64,000 bases of DNA from Pseudomonas vlassakiae (lineage in GTDB: Bacteria; Pseudomonadota; Gammaproteobacteria; Pseudomonadales; Pseudomonadaceae). Location: assembly GCF_014269035.2 (NCBI RefSeq), contig NZ_JABWRP020000008.1:161721-225720 (forward strand), in the 5' to 3' direction. A program made the position numbers and the translations under genes. The notes below the pieces were generated by a model, which saw only the letters and a program-made list of their open reading frames with translations, was not told where the DNA came from and made no database searches. Each line of letters begins with the position of its first letter. The first letter of the stretch is position 1. Below are positions 55,342 through 64,000 of this stretch, in pieces.

Positions 55342-56661
55342 ATGTTCGACTTCCACCGCAAATCTGACTTGATCGAGATTCAGCGCACCCGCAAGGCCCT
55401 GGCCGACGCCCAGGCCAAGCTCGCGGCGATAAGCCGCTGCATGGCGATGATCGAGTTCGCCCCCGACGGCACCATTGTTGATGCCAATGCCCAGTTCTGC
55501 CAGGCGATGGGCTACAGCGTGGACGAATTGCGCGGTAAGCACCATCGCCTGTTCTGCGACCCAACCTATGCCAAAAGCGCCGAATACCAGCAATTGTGGC
55601 GTGAGCTGGGGCAAGGCAAGGCCATCAGCGGTACCTTCGAGCGTGTCGACAAGGCAGGCCGCGAGGTATGGCTGGAGGCCAGCTACATGCCGGTGCTCGA
55701 CGAGCAACAGCAGGTGACCAGTGTGATCAAGGTGGCGGCCGATATCAGCCAGCGGGTGAAGGACGAGCACGAGAGCGAAAGCCTGCTCAAGGCAATCGGG
55801 CGCTCCATGGCGGTGGTCGAGTTCACGCCGCAAGGCCGGGTGATCAAGGCCAACCCGAACTTCCTGGCGACCATGGGCTATCGCCTGGAGGAAGTCGTGG
55901 GGCGTCATCATGGACTGTTCTGCCTGCCCCATGAGCGCGAATCGGGCGCATACCGTGAGTTCTGGGCATCGCTCAACCGTGGTGAATATCACTCGCACCG
56001 CTTCGAACGCATCAACAAGCAGGGCCAGACGGTTTACCTGGAGGCCTCGTATAACCCCATCTTCGACAACAAAGGCCGCTTGTACAAAGTGGTCAAGTTC
56101 GCCAGCGATATCACGGCGCAGGTCAATACCCAGCAGAGTGCCGCCGATGCGGCCCATGCCAGTTCGGTGCAGACCGATGCCTGCGCGCGTAAAGGCACCG
56201 AGGTCGTCCAGCAGACCGTAGCGGTCATCGAGCAGATCTCCCAGGAGCTCAATGATGCTGCCCGCAGCATCGATGCGGTAAGCAAGCAGTCGGATGTGAT
56301 CGGGCAGATCGTGCTGACCATCCGCGGTATTGCTGACCAGACCAACCTGCTGGCCCTGAACGCGGCCATCGAGGCGGCCCGGGCCGGTGAGCACGGCCGC
56401 GGCTTTGCCGTGGTGGCCGACGAGGTGCGCAGCCTGGCGGCGCGCACCAGCAAGGCGACACTGGAGATTGTCGATGTGGTACGGCAGAACCATGACCTGT
56501 CGTTGACCGCCGTGGCCAGCATGCAGTCGAGCCTGTCACGCACGGGGCGTGGCGTTGCCCTGGCCAACGAGGCGGGGACGGTGATCATGGAGATCCAGCA
56601 AGGCTCGCGGCATGTGGTCGATGCGATCAGCCAGATCAACTCGACGCTGCAATTGCACTGA
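55342..56661 (+). CDS. Soluble PAS-PAS chemotaxis transducer, BdlA-like
   Basis: The 439-residue protein lacks membrane segments. It has two PAS domains (about residues 25-135 and 148-255), each beginning MIEFAPDG or VVEFTPQG and each with a GYS/GYR-EE-RHH-LFC motif. A shortened MCP signalling domain follows (about 265-439), with the hairpin tip [31 protein letters not shown] intact. This architecture matches BdlA, which controls biofilm dispersal through c-di-GMP in P. aeruginosa. No methylation-helix pattern could be judged. Its last 26 bases overlap the end of the convergent hybrid kinase gene. Confidence 0.88.
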   Translation: MFDFHRKSDLIEIQRTRKALADAQAKLAAISRCMAMIEFAPDGTIVDANAQFCQAMGYSVDELRGKHHRLFCDPTYAKSAEYQQLWRELGQGKAISGTFERVDKAGREVWLEASYMPVLDEQQQVTSVIKVAADISQRVKDEHESESLLKAIGRSMAVVEFTPQGRVIKANPNFLATMGYRLEEVVGRHHGLFCLPHERESGAYREFWASLNRGEYHSHRFERINKQGQTVYLEASYNPIFDNKGRLYKVVKFASDITAQVNTQQSAADAAHASSVQTDACARKGTEVVQQTVAVIEQISQELNDAARSIDAVSKQSDVIGQIVLTIRGIADQTNLLALNAAIEAARAGEHGRGFAVVADEVRSLAARTSKATLEIVDVVRQNHDLSLTAVASMQSSLSRTGRGVALANEAGTVIMEIQQGSRHVVDAISQINSTLQLH

Positions 56662-59600
56662 GCGTGTCGCCCAGTTCACGCAGCAAGGCCTGCAGGCTCG
56701 TCTCCAGCTGCAGGTGCAGCGCGTCTGTTGGCAGCCCCTGGGCATGGGCCTGCTCGATGGCTTCGCAATCTTTCACCACCTCGCGTACCCGCAGCATCTT
56801 GGCCCCCCCTTTGATGCGATGGGCAAGGGTGCGCAATGCCTCGCGGTCAGTGGATTGATCAAGGGCTTGCAAGGCGTTGAGGTCTTCGCGGGCGCTTTGC
56901 GTCAGTTGCTCGAGCAGCTGCCTGGTCAACTGTGGGTCATCCTGGGTCAGGTTGCGCAGTTCGTCCAGGTTGAATCCGCTCGATAGCGGTACGGTGACGC
57001 GTATCTGCGACAGGTAAGCCTTCAGGGTTCGCAGCCCGATGGGCTTGAACAGGCAATCGTCCATGCCGCTTTCCTGGCAACGTTGGCGCTCTTCGGCCTG
57101 GGCATTGGCGGTCACCCCGAGAATGCAGCAGGCGGGCTGCCCGCGTTGGCGCTCCAACTGGCGAATCCTGCGGGTCAGTTCATGGCCGTCCATGAGCGGC
57201 ATGCTGCAGTCCGTGATGACCAGGTCGAAAGCATGCGTTTGCCACAAGGCCAGCGCCGCTTCACCATGCTCGGCCAGCGTCACCCTGTGGCCTAGGTTGT
57301 CGAGCTGTTTTTCCAGCAACAGCAGGTTGGCCGGATAGTCATCGACCACGAGCACATTCAGTTTTCTGACGTCGGCTTCGTCGTCGGCTGCGTTGTGCAT
57401 CACGGCTATGGGGGGCTCGCTTAGCGGCAGCGTCAACTGGACCTGCACGCGCGTGCCGACACTTTCAACGCTTTGCAGGTCGAGCCTGCCCCCCATCAGT
57501 TCGGCCAGGGTCCGGCTTATCACCAGACCCAAACCCGCCCCTTGACTCGCCCTTGGGCCTGAAACCTGGGTGAAGCTGTTGAAGAGCCGAGCCTGGTCCT
57601 GTGCGGCTATGCCGATGCCGGTGTCGCTCACAGCCAGTTCGACCATTGCGCTGTCGCCTGCCGTCGAGGCTTTGAACTTGACTTGGGCCAGGACCTCGCC
57701 ACGGTCGGTGAACTTGATTGCGTTGCTCAACAGGTTGGAGAGGATCTGCTTGATTCGCAGTGGGTCAGCCAGGACCCAGAGTGGCCCTTCAGGCAGTTCG
57801 CCGCGCAGGTGCAGGCCCTTGATTCGGGCATTGCCCTCGAATACACGCAAGGTACTGCGGACCAGGTCCAGCAGGTCGGTTGCCACCGGCTGCAGCGTCA
57901 TCTGCCCGGATTCGATGCGCGAGATGTCGAGAATGTCGCCGATCAGCCCGAGCAGGCCGACCGCTGAGTCGTGAGCGGTCTGCAAGGTTTGGGTGTCGCA
58001 GCGACTGGTACGGTTGTCTTCCAGTGCCAGTTCCAGCAGGCCGATTACCGCGTTCATGGGCGTGCGGATTTCGTGGCTCATGGTTGCCAGGAACGCGCTT
58101 TTGGTCTTGCTGGCCTGTTCGGCCTCGTCCTTGGCCTGGCGCAGTTGCTCCAGCAGCCCCCGGCTGAATGCCAGTTGTGTCTGGAGCGCCCGTTGAGCTT
58201 CGGTGCGCTGCTGGATCAGCTTGCGCAAGTAGCTGTTCCAGAACACTACGCCCGCGAGCAGCAGGGCTGAGAGCACCAGCACCTGCAGGGCCAGCCTGCG
58301 GTAGTCGCGCCAAGGGCTGTCGCTGACCAGGGTGCTGGTGTGCCAGCGGTTCAACAGCTGGTCCAGCTCATCGGGGGGAATGCTTATCAGTGCCTTGTCG
58401 AGGATAGCTTGCAGTTGCGGCTGGTCAGGGGCTACGGCGAATGCGGCGACGGCCGGCTCGTCGTCCATGACGCTGGCGATACGCAGCTGCCCCTTGAACA
58501 CTTGATTGATGTAATAGGAGGCATTGATATAACTGCTGTAGGCAGCGTCAGCATCACCATTGACCACGGCCTCCATCAGGCCGAGGGGATTGTTGACCAT
58601 CACCAGTGTCGCCTGCGGAAAGCGCCGCAATACCTCGGCACGCAGGTGCGAACCATGGAGGAGCGCGATGCGCTGCCCGTCGAAATTCTTGGCCTGCAAT
58701 GGCGAGGGCCCTTGGTTGCGCGTCACCCACACCCTGGGGCTGACCAGATAGGGGCGGGTGTAGCGCAGCCGCGCCGCGCGCTCTGTGCCATAGCCCAGTG
58801 CGCCGATCATCTGTGCCCTGCCGTGGGTGACCTTTTCAACCATCTCCTGCACGGTGTCCTGCTCGATGAACTTGAATTGCAAGCCGGTGCGCAGGGTGAT
58901 TTGCTTGAGCAGGTCGACGGTGATCCCGCTGACATGCTGCTGGGCGTCGTTGAACGTCAGCGGGGCAAGGGCCGTGTCGACCAGTACGGTCACGATCGGA
59001 TGCTGGGCGATCCAGTTTTTTTCTTCCTCGGTCAGCGCTGACAGGTGTCGCTCCAGCAACAAACTGGTATTGCTGCTGCTCCAGCGGCGCAGGATGTTCA
59101 GGCGCTCGCTTTCGCTGATCCTGGCCAGGGCGCTATCGACCAGGCGGCGCAGCCGCAGGTTGTCATTGGCGAAGGCAAAGGCAAAGGTGCCGGACGCCAT
59201 CTGGGAAAAGTGGTCGATCTTCACGGTGCCCTGGTAGCTTTTGCCAATCTGGTAGTCGGTGCTGATGGCATCGCCCAGATAAGCGTCGACCTGACCCAGG
59301 TCGACTGCTGCCAGGCCTGCCAGCGTGGAGCGATACAGACTCAGTTGCACCTCTGGATAGAGCGCCCGGACGGCCTCGCCCGGCAGGTAGTGATCGACCA
59401 TTGCCAGGCGCAATCCGGCCAGCGCCTTGTCTTGCCTCAGCGGGGCATCCTTGCGTGTCGCGATAACAGGCAGGTCTTCGGCATAGGGTAGGCTGAGGCT
59501 GAGCTTGGCATCGGCGGCCTCGAAGCTGTTGGAACTGCCCAGCAGGTCGATCCTGCCAGCGCGCAGAGCGGCGATCGCCTCATGGCGGCTGGCGTAGCGC

Positions 59601-59899
59601 CTGACTTCCACCGGTACCCCCAGTTGTTCGGCAATCAGCCCGGCATAGTCGGCACTGAGGCCTTCGTAAGCATCCAGGCTGACGTTGATTTCGAAAGGGG
59701 GGTAATCCGGCCGTGAGGTACCCAGTAGCAATGCGCCGCGTCGCTGCAGCCACTGGCGGTCGGCATCATTCAATTGCAGCGGCTGTGCGGCGCTGGTGGC
59801 GCGTGCCAGCAAATGCCGCGGCTCACCGTCGGCGAGTGACATGAGCGGGCAGCCGAGCAGGGCGACGAACAGGATCAGGCCAGCCAGGACAGGTTTCAT
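56636..59899 (-). CDS. EvgS/BvgS-type hybrid sensor histidine kinase
   Basis: The start at 59899 (MKPVLAGLI) gives 1087 residues with an N-terminal signal. Two periplasmic SBP_bac_3 (Venus flytrap) domains lie at about residues 50-265 and 290-500. A membrane segment near 535-555 is followed by a HisKA domain with [13 protein letters not shown]. HATPase boxes are [13 protein letters not shown] and [15 protein letters not shown] receiver (Asp in [13 protein letters not shown]) and a C-terminal HPt domain (His in [11 protein letters not shown]) complete a phosphorelay. The partner is probably the LuxR-type regulator encoded 13 bases upstream. The signal sensed is unknown. Confidence 0.94.
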   Translation of the reverse strand: MKPVLAGLILFVALLGCPLMSLADGEPRHLLARATSAAQPLQLNDADRQWLQRRGALLLGTSRPDYPPFEINVSLDAYEGLSADYAGLIAEQLGVPVEVRRYASRHEAIAALRAGRIDLLGSSNSFEAADAKLSLSLPYAEDLPVIATRKDAPLRQDKALAGLRLAMVDHYLPGEAVRALYPEVQLSLYRSTLAGLAAVDLGQVDAYLGDAISTDYQIGKSYQGTVKIDHFSQMASGTFAFAFANDNLRLRRLVDSALARISESERLNILRRWSSSNTSLLLERHLSALTEEEKNWIAQHPIVTVLVDTALAPLTFNDAQQHVSGITVDLLKQITLRTGLQFKFIEQDTVQEMVEKVTHGRAQMIGALGYGTERAARLRYTRPYLVSPRVWVTRNQGPSPLQAKNFDGQRIALLHGSHLRAEVLRRFPQATLVMVNNPLGLMEAVVNGDADAAYSSYINASYYINQVFKGQLRIASVMDDEPAVAAFAVAPDQPQLQAILDKALISIPPDELDQLLNRWHTSTLVSDSPWRDYRRLALQVLVLSALLLAGVVFWNSYLRKLIQQRTEAQRALQTQLAFSRGLLEQLRQAKDEAEQASKTKSAFLATMSHEIRTPMNAVIGLLELALEDNRTSRCDTQTLQTAHDSAVGLLGLIGDILDISRIESGQMTLQPVATDLLDLVRSTLRVFEGNARIKGLHLRGELPEGPLWVLADPLRIKQILSNLLSNAIKFTDRGEVLAQVKFKASTAGDSAMVELAVSDTGIGIAAQDQARLFNSFTQVSGPRASQGAGLGLVISRTLAELMGGRLDLQSVESVGTRVQVQLTLPLSEPPIAVMHNAADDEADVRKLNVLVVDDYPANLLLLEKQLDNLGHRVTLAEHGEAALALWQTHAFDLVITDCSMPLMDGHELTRRIRQLERQRGQPACCILGVTANAQAEERQRCQESGMDDCLFKPIGLRTLKAYLSQIRVTVPLSSGFNLDELRNLTQDDPQLTRQLLEQLTQSAREDLNALQALDQSTDREALRTLAHRIKGGAKMLRVREVVKDCEAIEQAHAQGLPTDALHLQLETSLQALLRELGDTLSAIAASS

Positions 59900-59912
59900 A
59901 CGCGCCGCGCGC

Positions 59913-60527
59913 TCAGTTGACGTGGTTGCGTTTGGCCAGATCGACCATCTCCACCAATGATTCGGTCTTGAGCTTCTCCATGATGCGGCCACGGTAGGTG
60001 CTGATGGTCTTGGCACTGAGGTTCATGCAAGCGCCGATGTTCTTGTTGTTTTCACCACGGCTCAGGCGCCGCAGTACTTCCATTTCACGGTTGGACAGGC
60101 TGCCCAGGCGGGCGGGCTCGCTCTCCAGGGTATTGCTGTTGACCGCCATCTGGGGGAAGGTCGAGTAGCCCTTGATCAGTGCCTTGAGGGCGAACACCAC
60201 AGCTTCCAGGTCTTCGCCCTTGGTGACGAAGGCACCGATACCGGCATCCAGGCAGCGGCGCACGTAAAGGTCGGTGGCTTGCCCGGTCAGCACCATGATT
60301 TTCGGTGCCGGCTCCTGTTGTTGCAGACGCTTGATGACCTCCATGCCATCCAGCCCGGGAAGCCCTATGTCCAGTACCACTACATCCGGGCGTAATTCAC
60401 GCACCTTCTGTGCGACTTCACTGCCATTGTCCAGTTCACCGACGATACGAAAGCGCTCGCGCTCGAACAGTATGCGCAGGGAAAAACGAACGATGGCGTG
60501 ATCATCAACGATCAGCACGGTTGTCAT
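59913..60527 (-). CDS. LuxR/NarL-family response regulator, EvgA/BvgA type
   Basis: The 204-residue protein has a receiver domain (residues 1-120, Asp53 in VVVLDIGLPGLDG, Lys in GAFVTKGED). Its C-terminal LuxR HTH (about 138-200) contains LSNREMEVLRRLSRGENNKNI and KTISTYRGRIMEKL. It is the first gene of a two-gene unit with the hybrid kinase, as in evgAS and bvgAS. Targets cannot be read; autoregulation is common in the family. Confidence 0.94.
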   Translation of the reverse strand: MTTVLIVDDHAIVRFSLRILFERERFRIVGELDNGSEVAQKVRELRPDVVVLDIGLPGLDGMEVIKRLQQQEPAPKIMVLTGQATDLYVRRCLDAGIGAFVTKGEDLEAVVFALKALIKGYSTFPQMAVNSNTLESEPARLGSLSNREMEVLRRLSRGENNKNIGACMNLSAKTISTYRGRIMEKLKTESLVEMVDLAKRNHVN

Positions 60528-60699
60528 GTCATCAACTCCTGTCGGAATGTGGTCGGCTTCCTGAAGTAATCAGGGGGTACGTCTGCCAGCTTTTTCGGCT
60601 GTGCAGCACGATACGACCATTCCGGATCCGTAGTAATGGCGAGTATAGATGTGTTGAACAAGCGAGCCGGTATTGTGGAAATTTCCTACAAGAATGGTC

Positions 60700-60733
60700 T
60701 TACAGGCCTCGTTGCAAGCGGCGAGGCCTGTAA
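60700..60733 (-). terminator. Terminator of the cobalamin operon
   Basis: TTACAGGCCTCG and CGAGGCCTGTAA form a perfect 12-bp stem with a 10-base loop, 12 bases past the stop of the DUF1272 gene. A short T-rich stretch follows on the minus strand. Confidence 0.75.
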
Positions 60734-60744
60734 CCGGCCGAGGG

Positions 60745-60987
60745 TCAGGCGCAAGCCGGGTGAGGCTTGAGCACGCGCTGGGTCGAGGCGGGGTTGTTGG
60801 TCAAGGCCTGGCCCACCCGCGTCGGGCGGGCCAGCAACTGGCCGCCGCAATTCGGGCAGCGGCCCTGCAAGCGGTGGTCAGCGCAGTGGCGGCAGAAGGT
60901 ACATTCGAACGAGCAGATCATGGCGTCAGGGCTGTCGCCCGGCAGGTCGGCATCGCAGCATTCACAATTAGGGCGCAGCTCCAGCAT
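60745..60987 (-). CDS. DUF1272 zinc-ribbon-like protein
   Basis: The 80-residue protein starts at 60987 after GGAGGA. It has nine Cys residues in its first 50, arranged as CECC, C-X3-C-X2-C-X2-C and CPNC, a pattern expected to bind two or more metal ions; it matches DUF1272. Function is unknown. It lies 59 bases after cobM on the same strand and before a terminator, so it appears to be part of the riboswitch-controlled operon. A cobalt or zinc handling role is only a guess. Confidence 0.85.
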   Translation of the reverse strand: MLELRPNCECCDADLPGDSPDAMICSFECTFCRHCADHRLQGRCPNCGGQLLARPTRVGQALTNNPASTQRVLKPHPACA

Positions 60988-61046
60988 GGATAGTCCTCCG
61001 GTGGTGGAAAGCGCAGTCTGCGCCGCCCTTCGCCGGCTTGGCAATG

Positions 61047-61799
61047 CTAGTCGCCGGGGCGGAACAAGTGCGCGTGGCCGGCGCGGTACAACGCTGACTC
61101 GGTGAAGGGGGCATCGCCGAGTACATGGCCGACGAGGATCAGGGCGGTGCGCCTGAAACCCTTGCTGGCGACCTGTTCGACGATATCGGCCAAGGTGCCG
61201 CGCACCGAGTCCTGGTCTGGCCAGGTGGCACGATGGACTACGGCGACCGGGCAGTCTGGGCCGTAGTGGGGAAGCAATTCTTCGACGATGCGCGGCAGGT
61301 GCTTGACCCCCAGGTGAATGGCCAAGGTACTGCCGTGCCGTGCCAGGTCGCCGAGCTGTTCGCCTGCAGGCATCGGAGAGCTGTCGCCGTAGCGGGTGAG
61401 GATGACGGTCTGCGCGACCTCTGGCAGGGTCAGTTCGCAGCCGAGCAGCGCCGCGCTGGCTGCGGTGGCCGTGACGCCGGGGACGATCTGGTAATCGATG
61501 CCCAGTTCGCGCAGGTGGCGGATCTGCTCGCCAATGGCGCCATACAGGCTGGGGTCGCCACTGTGCACCCGGGCCACGTCCTGGCCGTTGGCGTGTGCGG
61601 CGCGAATGGCGTCGATGATTTGTTCGAGGTGCAGTTCGGCACTGTTGATCACCTTCTCGGCCTGGTGGCCTTCGAGTACCGCTGCGGGTACCAGCGAGCC
61701 GGCATAGATGATCACAGGGCACTGGCGGATCAGGCGTTGGCCCTTGACCGTGATCAGTTCCGGGTCGCCGGGGCCGGCGCCGATGAAGTAGACCGTCAT
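61047..61799 (-). CDS. cobM: Precorrin-4 C11-methyltransferase
   Basis: The 250-residue protein is a class III SAM-dependent tetrapyrrole methylase with VYFIGAGPGDPELIT at the N-terminus, the VHSGDPSLYGA loop and PGVTATAASAALLG. It methylates precorrin-4 at C11 in the aerobic cobalamin pathway. CbiF, the anaerobic counterpart, is similar, but Pseudomonas uses the aerobic route. It follows cobE by 25 bases. Length fits the family. Confidence 0.94.
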   Translation of the reverse strand: MTVYFIGAGPGDPELITVKGQRLIRQCPVIIYAGSLVPAAVLEGHQAEKVINSAELHLEQIIDAIRAAHANGQDVARVHSGDPSLYGAIGEQIRHLRELGIDYQIVPGVTATAASAALLGCELTLPEVAQTVILTRYGDSSPMPAGEQLGDLARHGSTLAIHLGVKHLPRIVEELLPHYGPDCPVAVVHRATWPDQDSVRGTLADIVEQVASKGFRRTALILVGHVLGDAPFTESALYRAGHAHLFRPGD

Positions 61800-61824
61800 G
61801 GCAAATCCTTGAAAATAGAAGCAA

Positions 61825-62232
61825 TTATCCGGCGCAGGCCAGCGCCAGGGTCGCGGGGCCACGCACCCGGCGGGCCACCTTGAGTGTAACGCTGGGGTGA
61901 CTGAGGCTGGCCAGGGCCAAGGCGGTGCTCTCGGCGACACCCCAGCAACCGCTGTGCGCGAAGGCCACGGCGGAGCGGTGGCTGAGCTGGGGTTCGAACC
62001 GTTGAAGCTGCTCGGCCGCGAAAACCACCAAGGGCAAGGCGTGACGTGCGGCGAGTTGCTGCAAGCCCGGCTCGTCGGCCTTGCCAGCGATGCTGGCAAA
62101 GCCACGGAGTGCTGTGATGCTCAGGCCGTGATGTTGCAACACTGCTTGCAGCAGGGCTTCGAGCACGTCTACCGGGCAGCCCCGGCGGCAACCGAAGCCG
62201 GCGTACAGCACCGGCAATGGCGGGGCGGTCAT
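61825..62232 (-). CDS. cobE: Cobalamin biosynthesis protein CobE (CbiG C-terminal-like)
   Basis: The 135-residue protein opens with LYAGFGCRRGCPVDVLEALL, the signature of the CobE/CbiG C-terminal domain, and has SITALRGFASIAGKADEPGLQQLA. The start at 62232 overlaps the cbtA stop. In CbiG this domain is part of a lactone-opening protein; the separate CobE has an unclear role in the aerobic pathway. Position next to cobM supports the assignment. Confidence 0.88.
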   Translation of the reverse strand: MTAPPLPVLYAGFGCRRGCPVDVLEALLQAVLQHHGLSITALRGFASIAGKADEPGLQQLAARHALPLVVFAAEQLQRFEPQLSHRSAVAFAHSGCWGVAESTALALASLSHPSVTLKVARRVRGPATLALACAG

Positions 62233-62924
62233 CAGGCCAGGCTGGAGCGGCGATACAGCCAGGCGCTGAGCAAGCCCAAGGCCACCCAGAAGGCCGCGTT
62301 GGTCAGCCACGAAGCGATCATGAACTGGGTTTCCAGGGCGTGCGGTGCCAGGCTTTCGTGGACCTCCGGCTGCGGCGCGCCGATCACGTGCGGCACCACC
62401 AGCAACACGGCGCCCAGGGCCTTGAGCAGGCCATGACGTGCGAACACCAGCAGGGCCAAGCCCAGTGCCGTCGCGGCGGCGGTGCCGACCCACCAGCTCT
62501 GGCGCTGACCGAGATCGGCGGCGGCAGTGCCGGGCAGTTCGGGTGGCAAGCCCAGGGTAGGCGCGAGGCAGAACACGGCAAAACCGGCCAGCCCCCACAG
62601 TGCGCCCGTGCTGGTGCGGCCAGGCTCACGCAGGCTGTAGAGGGCGGCGAGGATCAGGGCGAAGCCGACGGCAACCACCAGATTGCCGCCAGTGGTCGAG
62701 AGGGTGCGCTGCCAGCCATCTTCTGGCGACCAGGCTTCTTCGCCATGGGTGTGGCCAGCGCCAGCTTCTTCGCCGTGGCTGTGGTGCGCGGCTGCCGGGC
62801 TGGCCGCTTCGTAGGTTTCCGCCTCAAGGATCAACGGTGCGACCCAAACGCTTTGCAGGAGGGTCAGCAACAGAGCAGCGAGCAGGCCGCTGAACCCGGC
62901 TGTGCGGGCAATACGCTTGATCAT
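62232..62924 (-). CDS. cbtA: CbtA family cobalt transporter subunit
   Basis: The 230-residue protein has five hydrophobic segments. A His-rich periplasmic loop after the first (HHSHGEE and GHTHGEE, about residues 47-63) probably captures cobalt. This is the CbtA family, predicted on comparative grounds to be a B12-regulated cobalt transporter. It starts seven bases after cbtB ends and overlaps the cobE start. The late QFMIASWLTNAAFWVALGLLSAW segment is typical. Confidence 0.92.
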   Translation of the reverse strand: MIKRIARTAGFSGLLAALLLTLLQSVWVAPLILEAETYEAASPAAAHHSHGEEAGAGHTHGEEAWSPEDGWQRTLSTTGGNLVVAVGFALILAALYSLREPGRTSTGALWGLAGFAVFCLAPTLGLPPELPGTAAADLGQRQSWWVGTAAATALGLALLVFARHGLLKALGAVLLVVPHVIGAPQPEVHESLAPHALETQFMIASWLTNAAFWVALGLLSAWLYRRSSLA

Positions 62925-62931
62925 GGCAGCC

Positions 62932-63117
62932 TCAGTGGCAGGGGAAGGCAGCGCTATGGCGCGTGTCGTGCGCGGCGTTGTGCACGGCTTCGATGTGCGA
63001 GAACCCGGCGAAGTAGACCAGGCACAGGCCGAGCAGGCTGGCACCGACGGCGATGACCACGCGCTGGCTGAGGGTGATGGGGGTGGCGATGCCATGTTTG
63101 GCGCTGGTGATGGGCAT
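62932..63117 (-). CDS. cbtB: CbtB family cobalt transporter small subunit
   Basis: The 61-residue protein has one membrane helix (about residues 19-41). A short His-rich C-terminus (HIEAVHNAAHDTRHSAAFPCH) ends in the conserved pattern of CbtB, which is thought to bind cobalt. It is the first gene of the operon, about 110 bases after the cobalamin riboswitch, and pairs with CbtA. Confidence 0.93.
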   Translation of the reverse strand: MPITSAKHGIATPITLSQRVVIAVGASLLGLCLVYFAGFSHIEAVHNAAHDTRHSAAFPCH

Positions 63118-63226
63118 GACGCGATCCTCTGCTTTTTTGTAAGGGCAACGGACAAGCGCGGCAGTCCCGGGGGCAAGGCGCCCGAGGAGATGCGACAGCG
63201 CCCGCCCACCGCGGGGTGTTCATGGA

Positions 63227-63428
63227 CGACAGGCCGGTCTCCGGGCTTGCGAGGAGGAGTTGGGCTCCTTGAAAGGCATCACCTTCCCATGCCGGACTGC
63301 GTGGCACAGTGGTCTGGACGCTTCGCTCGCTTACCGTTGCGGGGGCAGCACCGGATTTGCCCGGCCCTGAAGGGCCTGCGACGCACCGATTTCCCGTTTC
63401 ACCCCCGCTTGGGGGCACCTGACGCAAG
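63227..63428 (-). ncRNA. Cobalamin riboswitch
   Basis: On the minus strand the leader shows the conserved B12-riboswitch elements in order. These are GGTGCCCCC...GGGTGAAACGGGAA near the 5-prime end, CAAATCCGGTGCTGCCCCCGC in the core, GCCACGCAGTCCGGCATGGGAAGG, and finally AAGCCCGGAGACCGGCC. It lies directly upstream of cbtB and probably turns the cobalt/cobalamin operon off when adenosylcobalamin is plentiful. Confidence 0.93.
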
Positions 63429-63469
63429 GCGTAAGGAGAGCACGGGGCGAGGGAGACGTCAAATCTCAT

Positions 63470-64000
63470 AAAGATGCAATGCTTGCTCTTGCTCTTGCTC
63501 TGCTTTTGCTTTGGCTTCTAAGCGCGCGATAGTCCAGGCGACGCTGAGTGCGACTTCAGGAGGCCGAACGCAGGCGTCTGGAGGGCCAGGGTGCGCAGCA
63601 CCCCTTCGGCGCAGCCGAAGGCGCGAGATGTAGACTTGCGCAGCAAGTCGTAGGCCGCGCGGGCCCGGAAGGCGCCGGAGTGAGGGGACCCCGGAGCGCA
63701 GCGTAGGGGCCGGATGATGGGAGCGGGGGTTTTTGCCTACTTTTTGCCCAGTCAAAAAGTAGGTCGCCGTAAAGGCGAAAAGCTGATTCAGCGCCACCAT
63801 GGCGAATGAATGTTGACTTGATTTGAAAGCCCACTTCCAAAAGCCAAAAGCCAAAAGCCAAAAGCCAAAAGCCAAAAGCCAAAGCTGGACAGCGATGGTT
63901 TTGATTGAGTCGAGTGCATTCATTGGCGGTGGTGACGCACAGTCACCTTTCCGCCCTTACGGCGGGTCACTTTTTGTCAAACGCGACAAAAAGTAACCAT
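63470..64000. repeat. Non-coding dispersed-repeat region with heptamer array and hairpins
   Basis: About 530 bases without a believable gene. In order it holds pyrimidine-rich TTGCTC repeats, a GC-rich tract (about 63540-63720), and an 11-bp hairpin CCTACTTTTTG/CAAAAAGTAGG (63736-63763). Next come six exact CCAAAAG heptamers plus a shortened copy (63837-63884), and finally ACTTTTTGTC/GACAAAAAGT (63969-63994). The type of sequence is familiar to me from many Pseudomonas intergenic regions. A 154-codon minus-strand open frame across it reads as translated repeat. Confidence 0.7.
63736..63763. terminator. Bidirectional terminator-like hairpin within the repeat region
   Basis: CCTACTTTTTG and CAAAAAGTAGG form a perfect 11-bp stem with a 6-base loop, preceded by a T run. 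Confidence 0.55.

Noticed and set aside
63459..63923. 154-codon minus-strand ORF beginning MNALDSIK
   Set aside because: It translates the CCAAAAG repeat as LLAFGFW and then GC-rich repeat sequence. No ribosome-binding site or family is evident.

Overview
The window is a GC-rich (about 63 percent by eye) bacterial chromosomal segment that reads as the Pseudomonas putida group. Three things point there: REP-type palindromes built on GCGGG...CCCGC, the amaC/dpkA/amaD D-lysine gene set, and a gene order (galactarate operon, peptidase C26, D-lysine genes, tpx, mux efflux, gnt genes, cobalamin genes) that I remember from P. putida KT2440. I could not run an alignment. About 50 genes are supported. 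No tRNA, rRNA, IS element, CRISPR array or prophage was seen.

Layout. 1-2886: an isoquinoline 1-oxidoreductase-type molybdenum hydroxylase (small [2Fe-2S] subunit, Tat-exported large subunit, start of a c-type cytochrome). 3149-9927: an OsmC-YcaO fusion protein, a DUF2231/PQQ-type sugar dehydrogenase pair, small envelope proteins, a DMT transporter and a LysR regulator. 9928-11448: a decayed gene remnant and small membrane or secreted proteins. 11489-18989: a GntR-controlled galactarate/glucarate operon (kdgD, gudP, garD, KGSADH) taking the sugar acid to 2-oxoglutarate. 19486-29980: a C26 amidotransferase-like hydrolase, then the D-lysine region: polar amino-acid ABC transporter, amaD, RpiR regulator, divergent dpkA and amaC, and a SdaC-type transporter. 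30148-39858: thiol peroxidase Tpx, then the MuxABC-OpmB RND pump. 40065-44382: an MHYT-GGDEF-EAL c-di-GMP protein, two small conserved proteins and a solitary tyrosine recombinase.

44431-51600 is the most unusual block. An orphan type II secretion pair (gspF, gspG) is divergent from a small lytic transglycosylase gene, followed by two paralogous sensor histidine kinases and an NtrC-family regulator. I see a good -24/-12 (sigma-54) motif in front of the transglycosylase gene. A second lies in front of the second kinase, downstream of two consensus IHF sites in an AT-rich 300 bp gap. A weaker one faces gspG. I infer a self-contained sigma-54 regulon joining a mini secretion/pseudopilus apparatus to its own sensory cassette.

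52016-55227: gluconate genes gntP, gntK and LacI-type gntR with three matching operators. 55342-60527: a BdlA-like PAS-PAS-MCP protein convergent with an EvgS-type hybrid kinase and its LuxR-type regulator. 60745-63430: a riboswitch-headed cobalt/cobalamin operon (cbtB, cbtA, cobE, cobM, DUF1272). 63470-64000: a non-coding dispersed repeat of a kind familiar in Pseudomonas, with a CCAAAAG heptamer array.

Many same-strand neighbours overlap by 4 bases (ATGA), marking tight operons. Long open frames antisense to genes such as garD, muxB and muxC are side effects of high GC and are not annotated.
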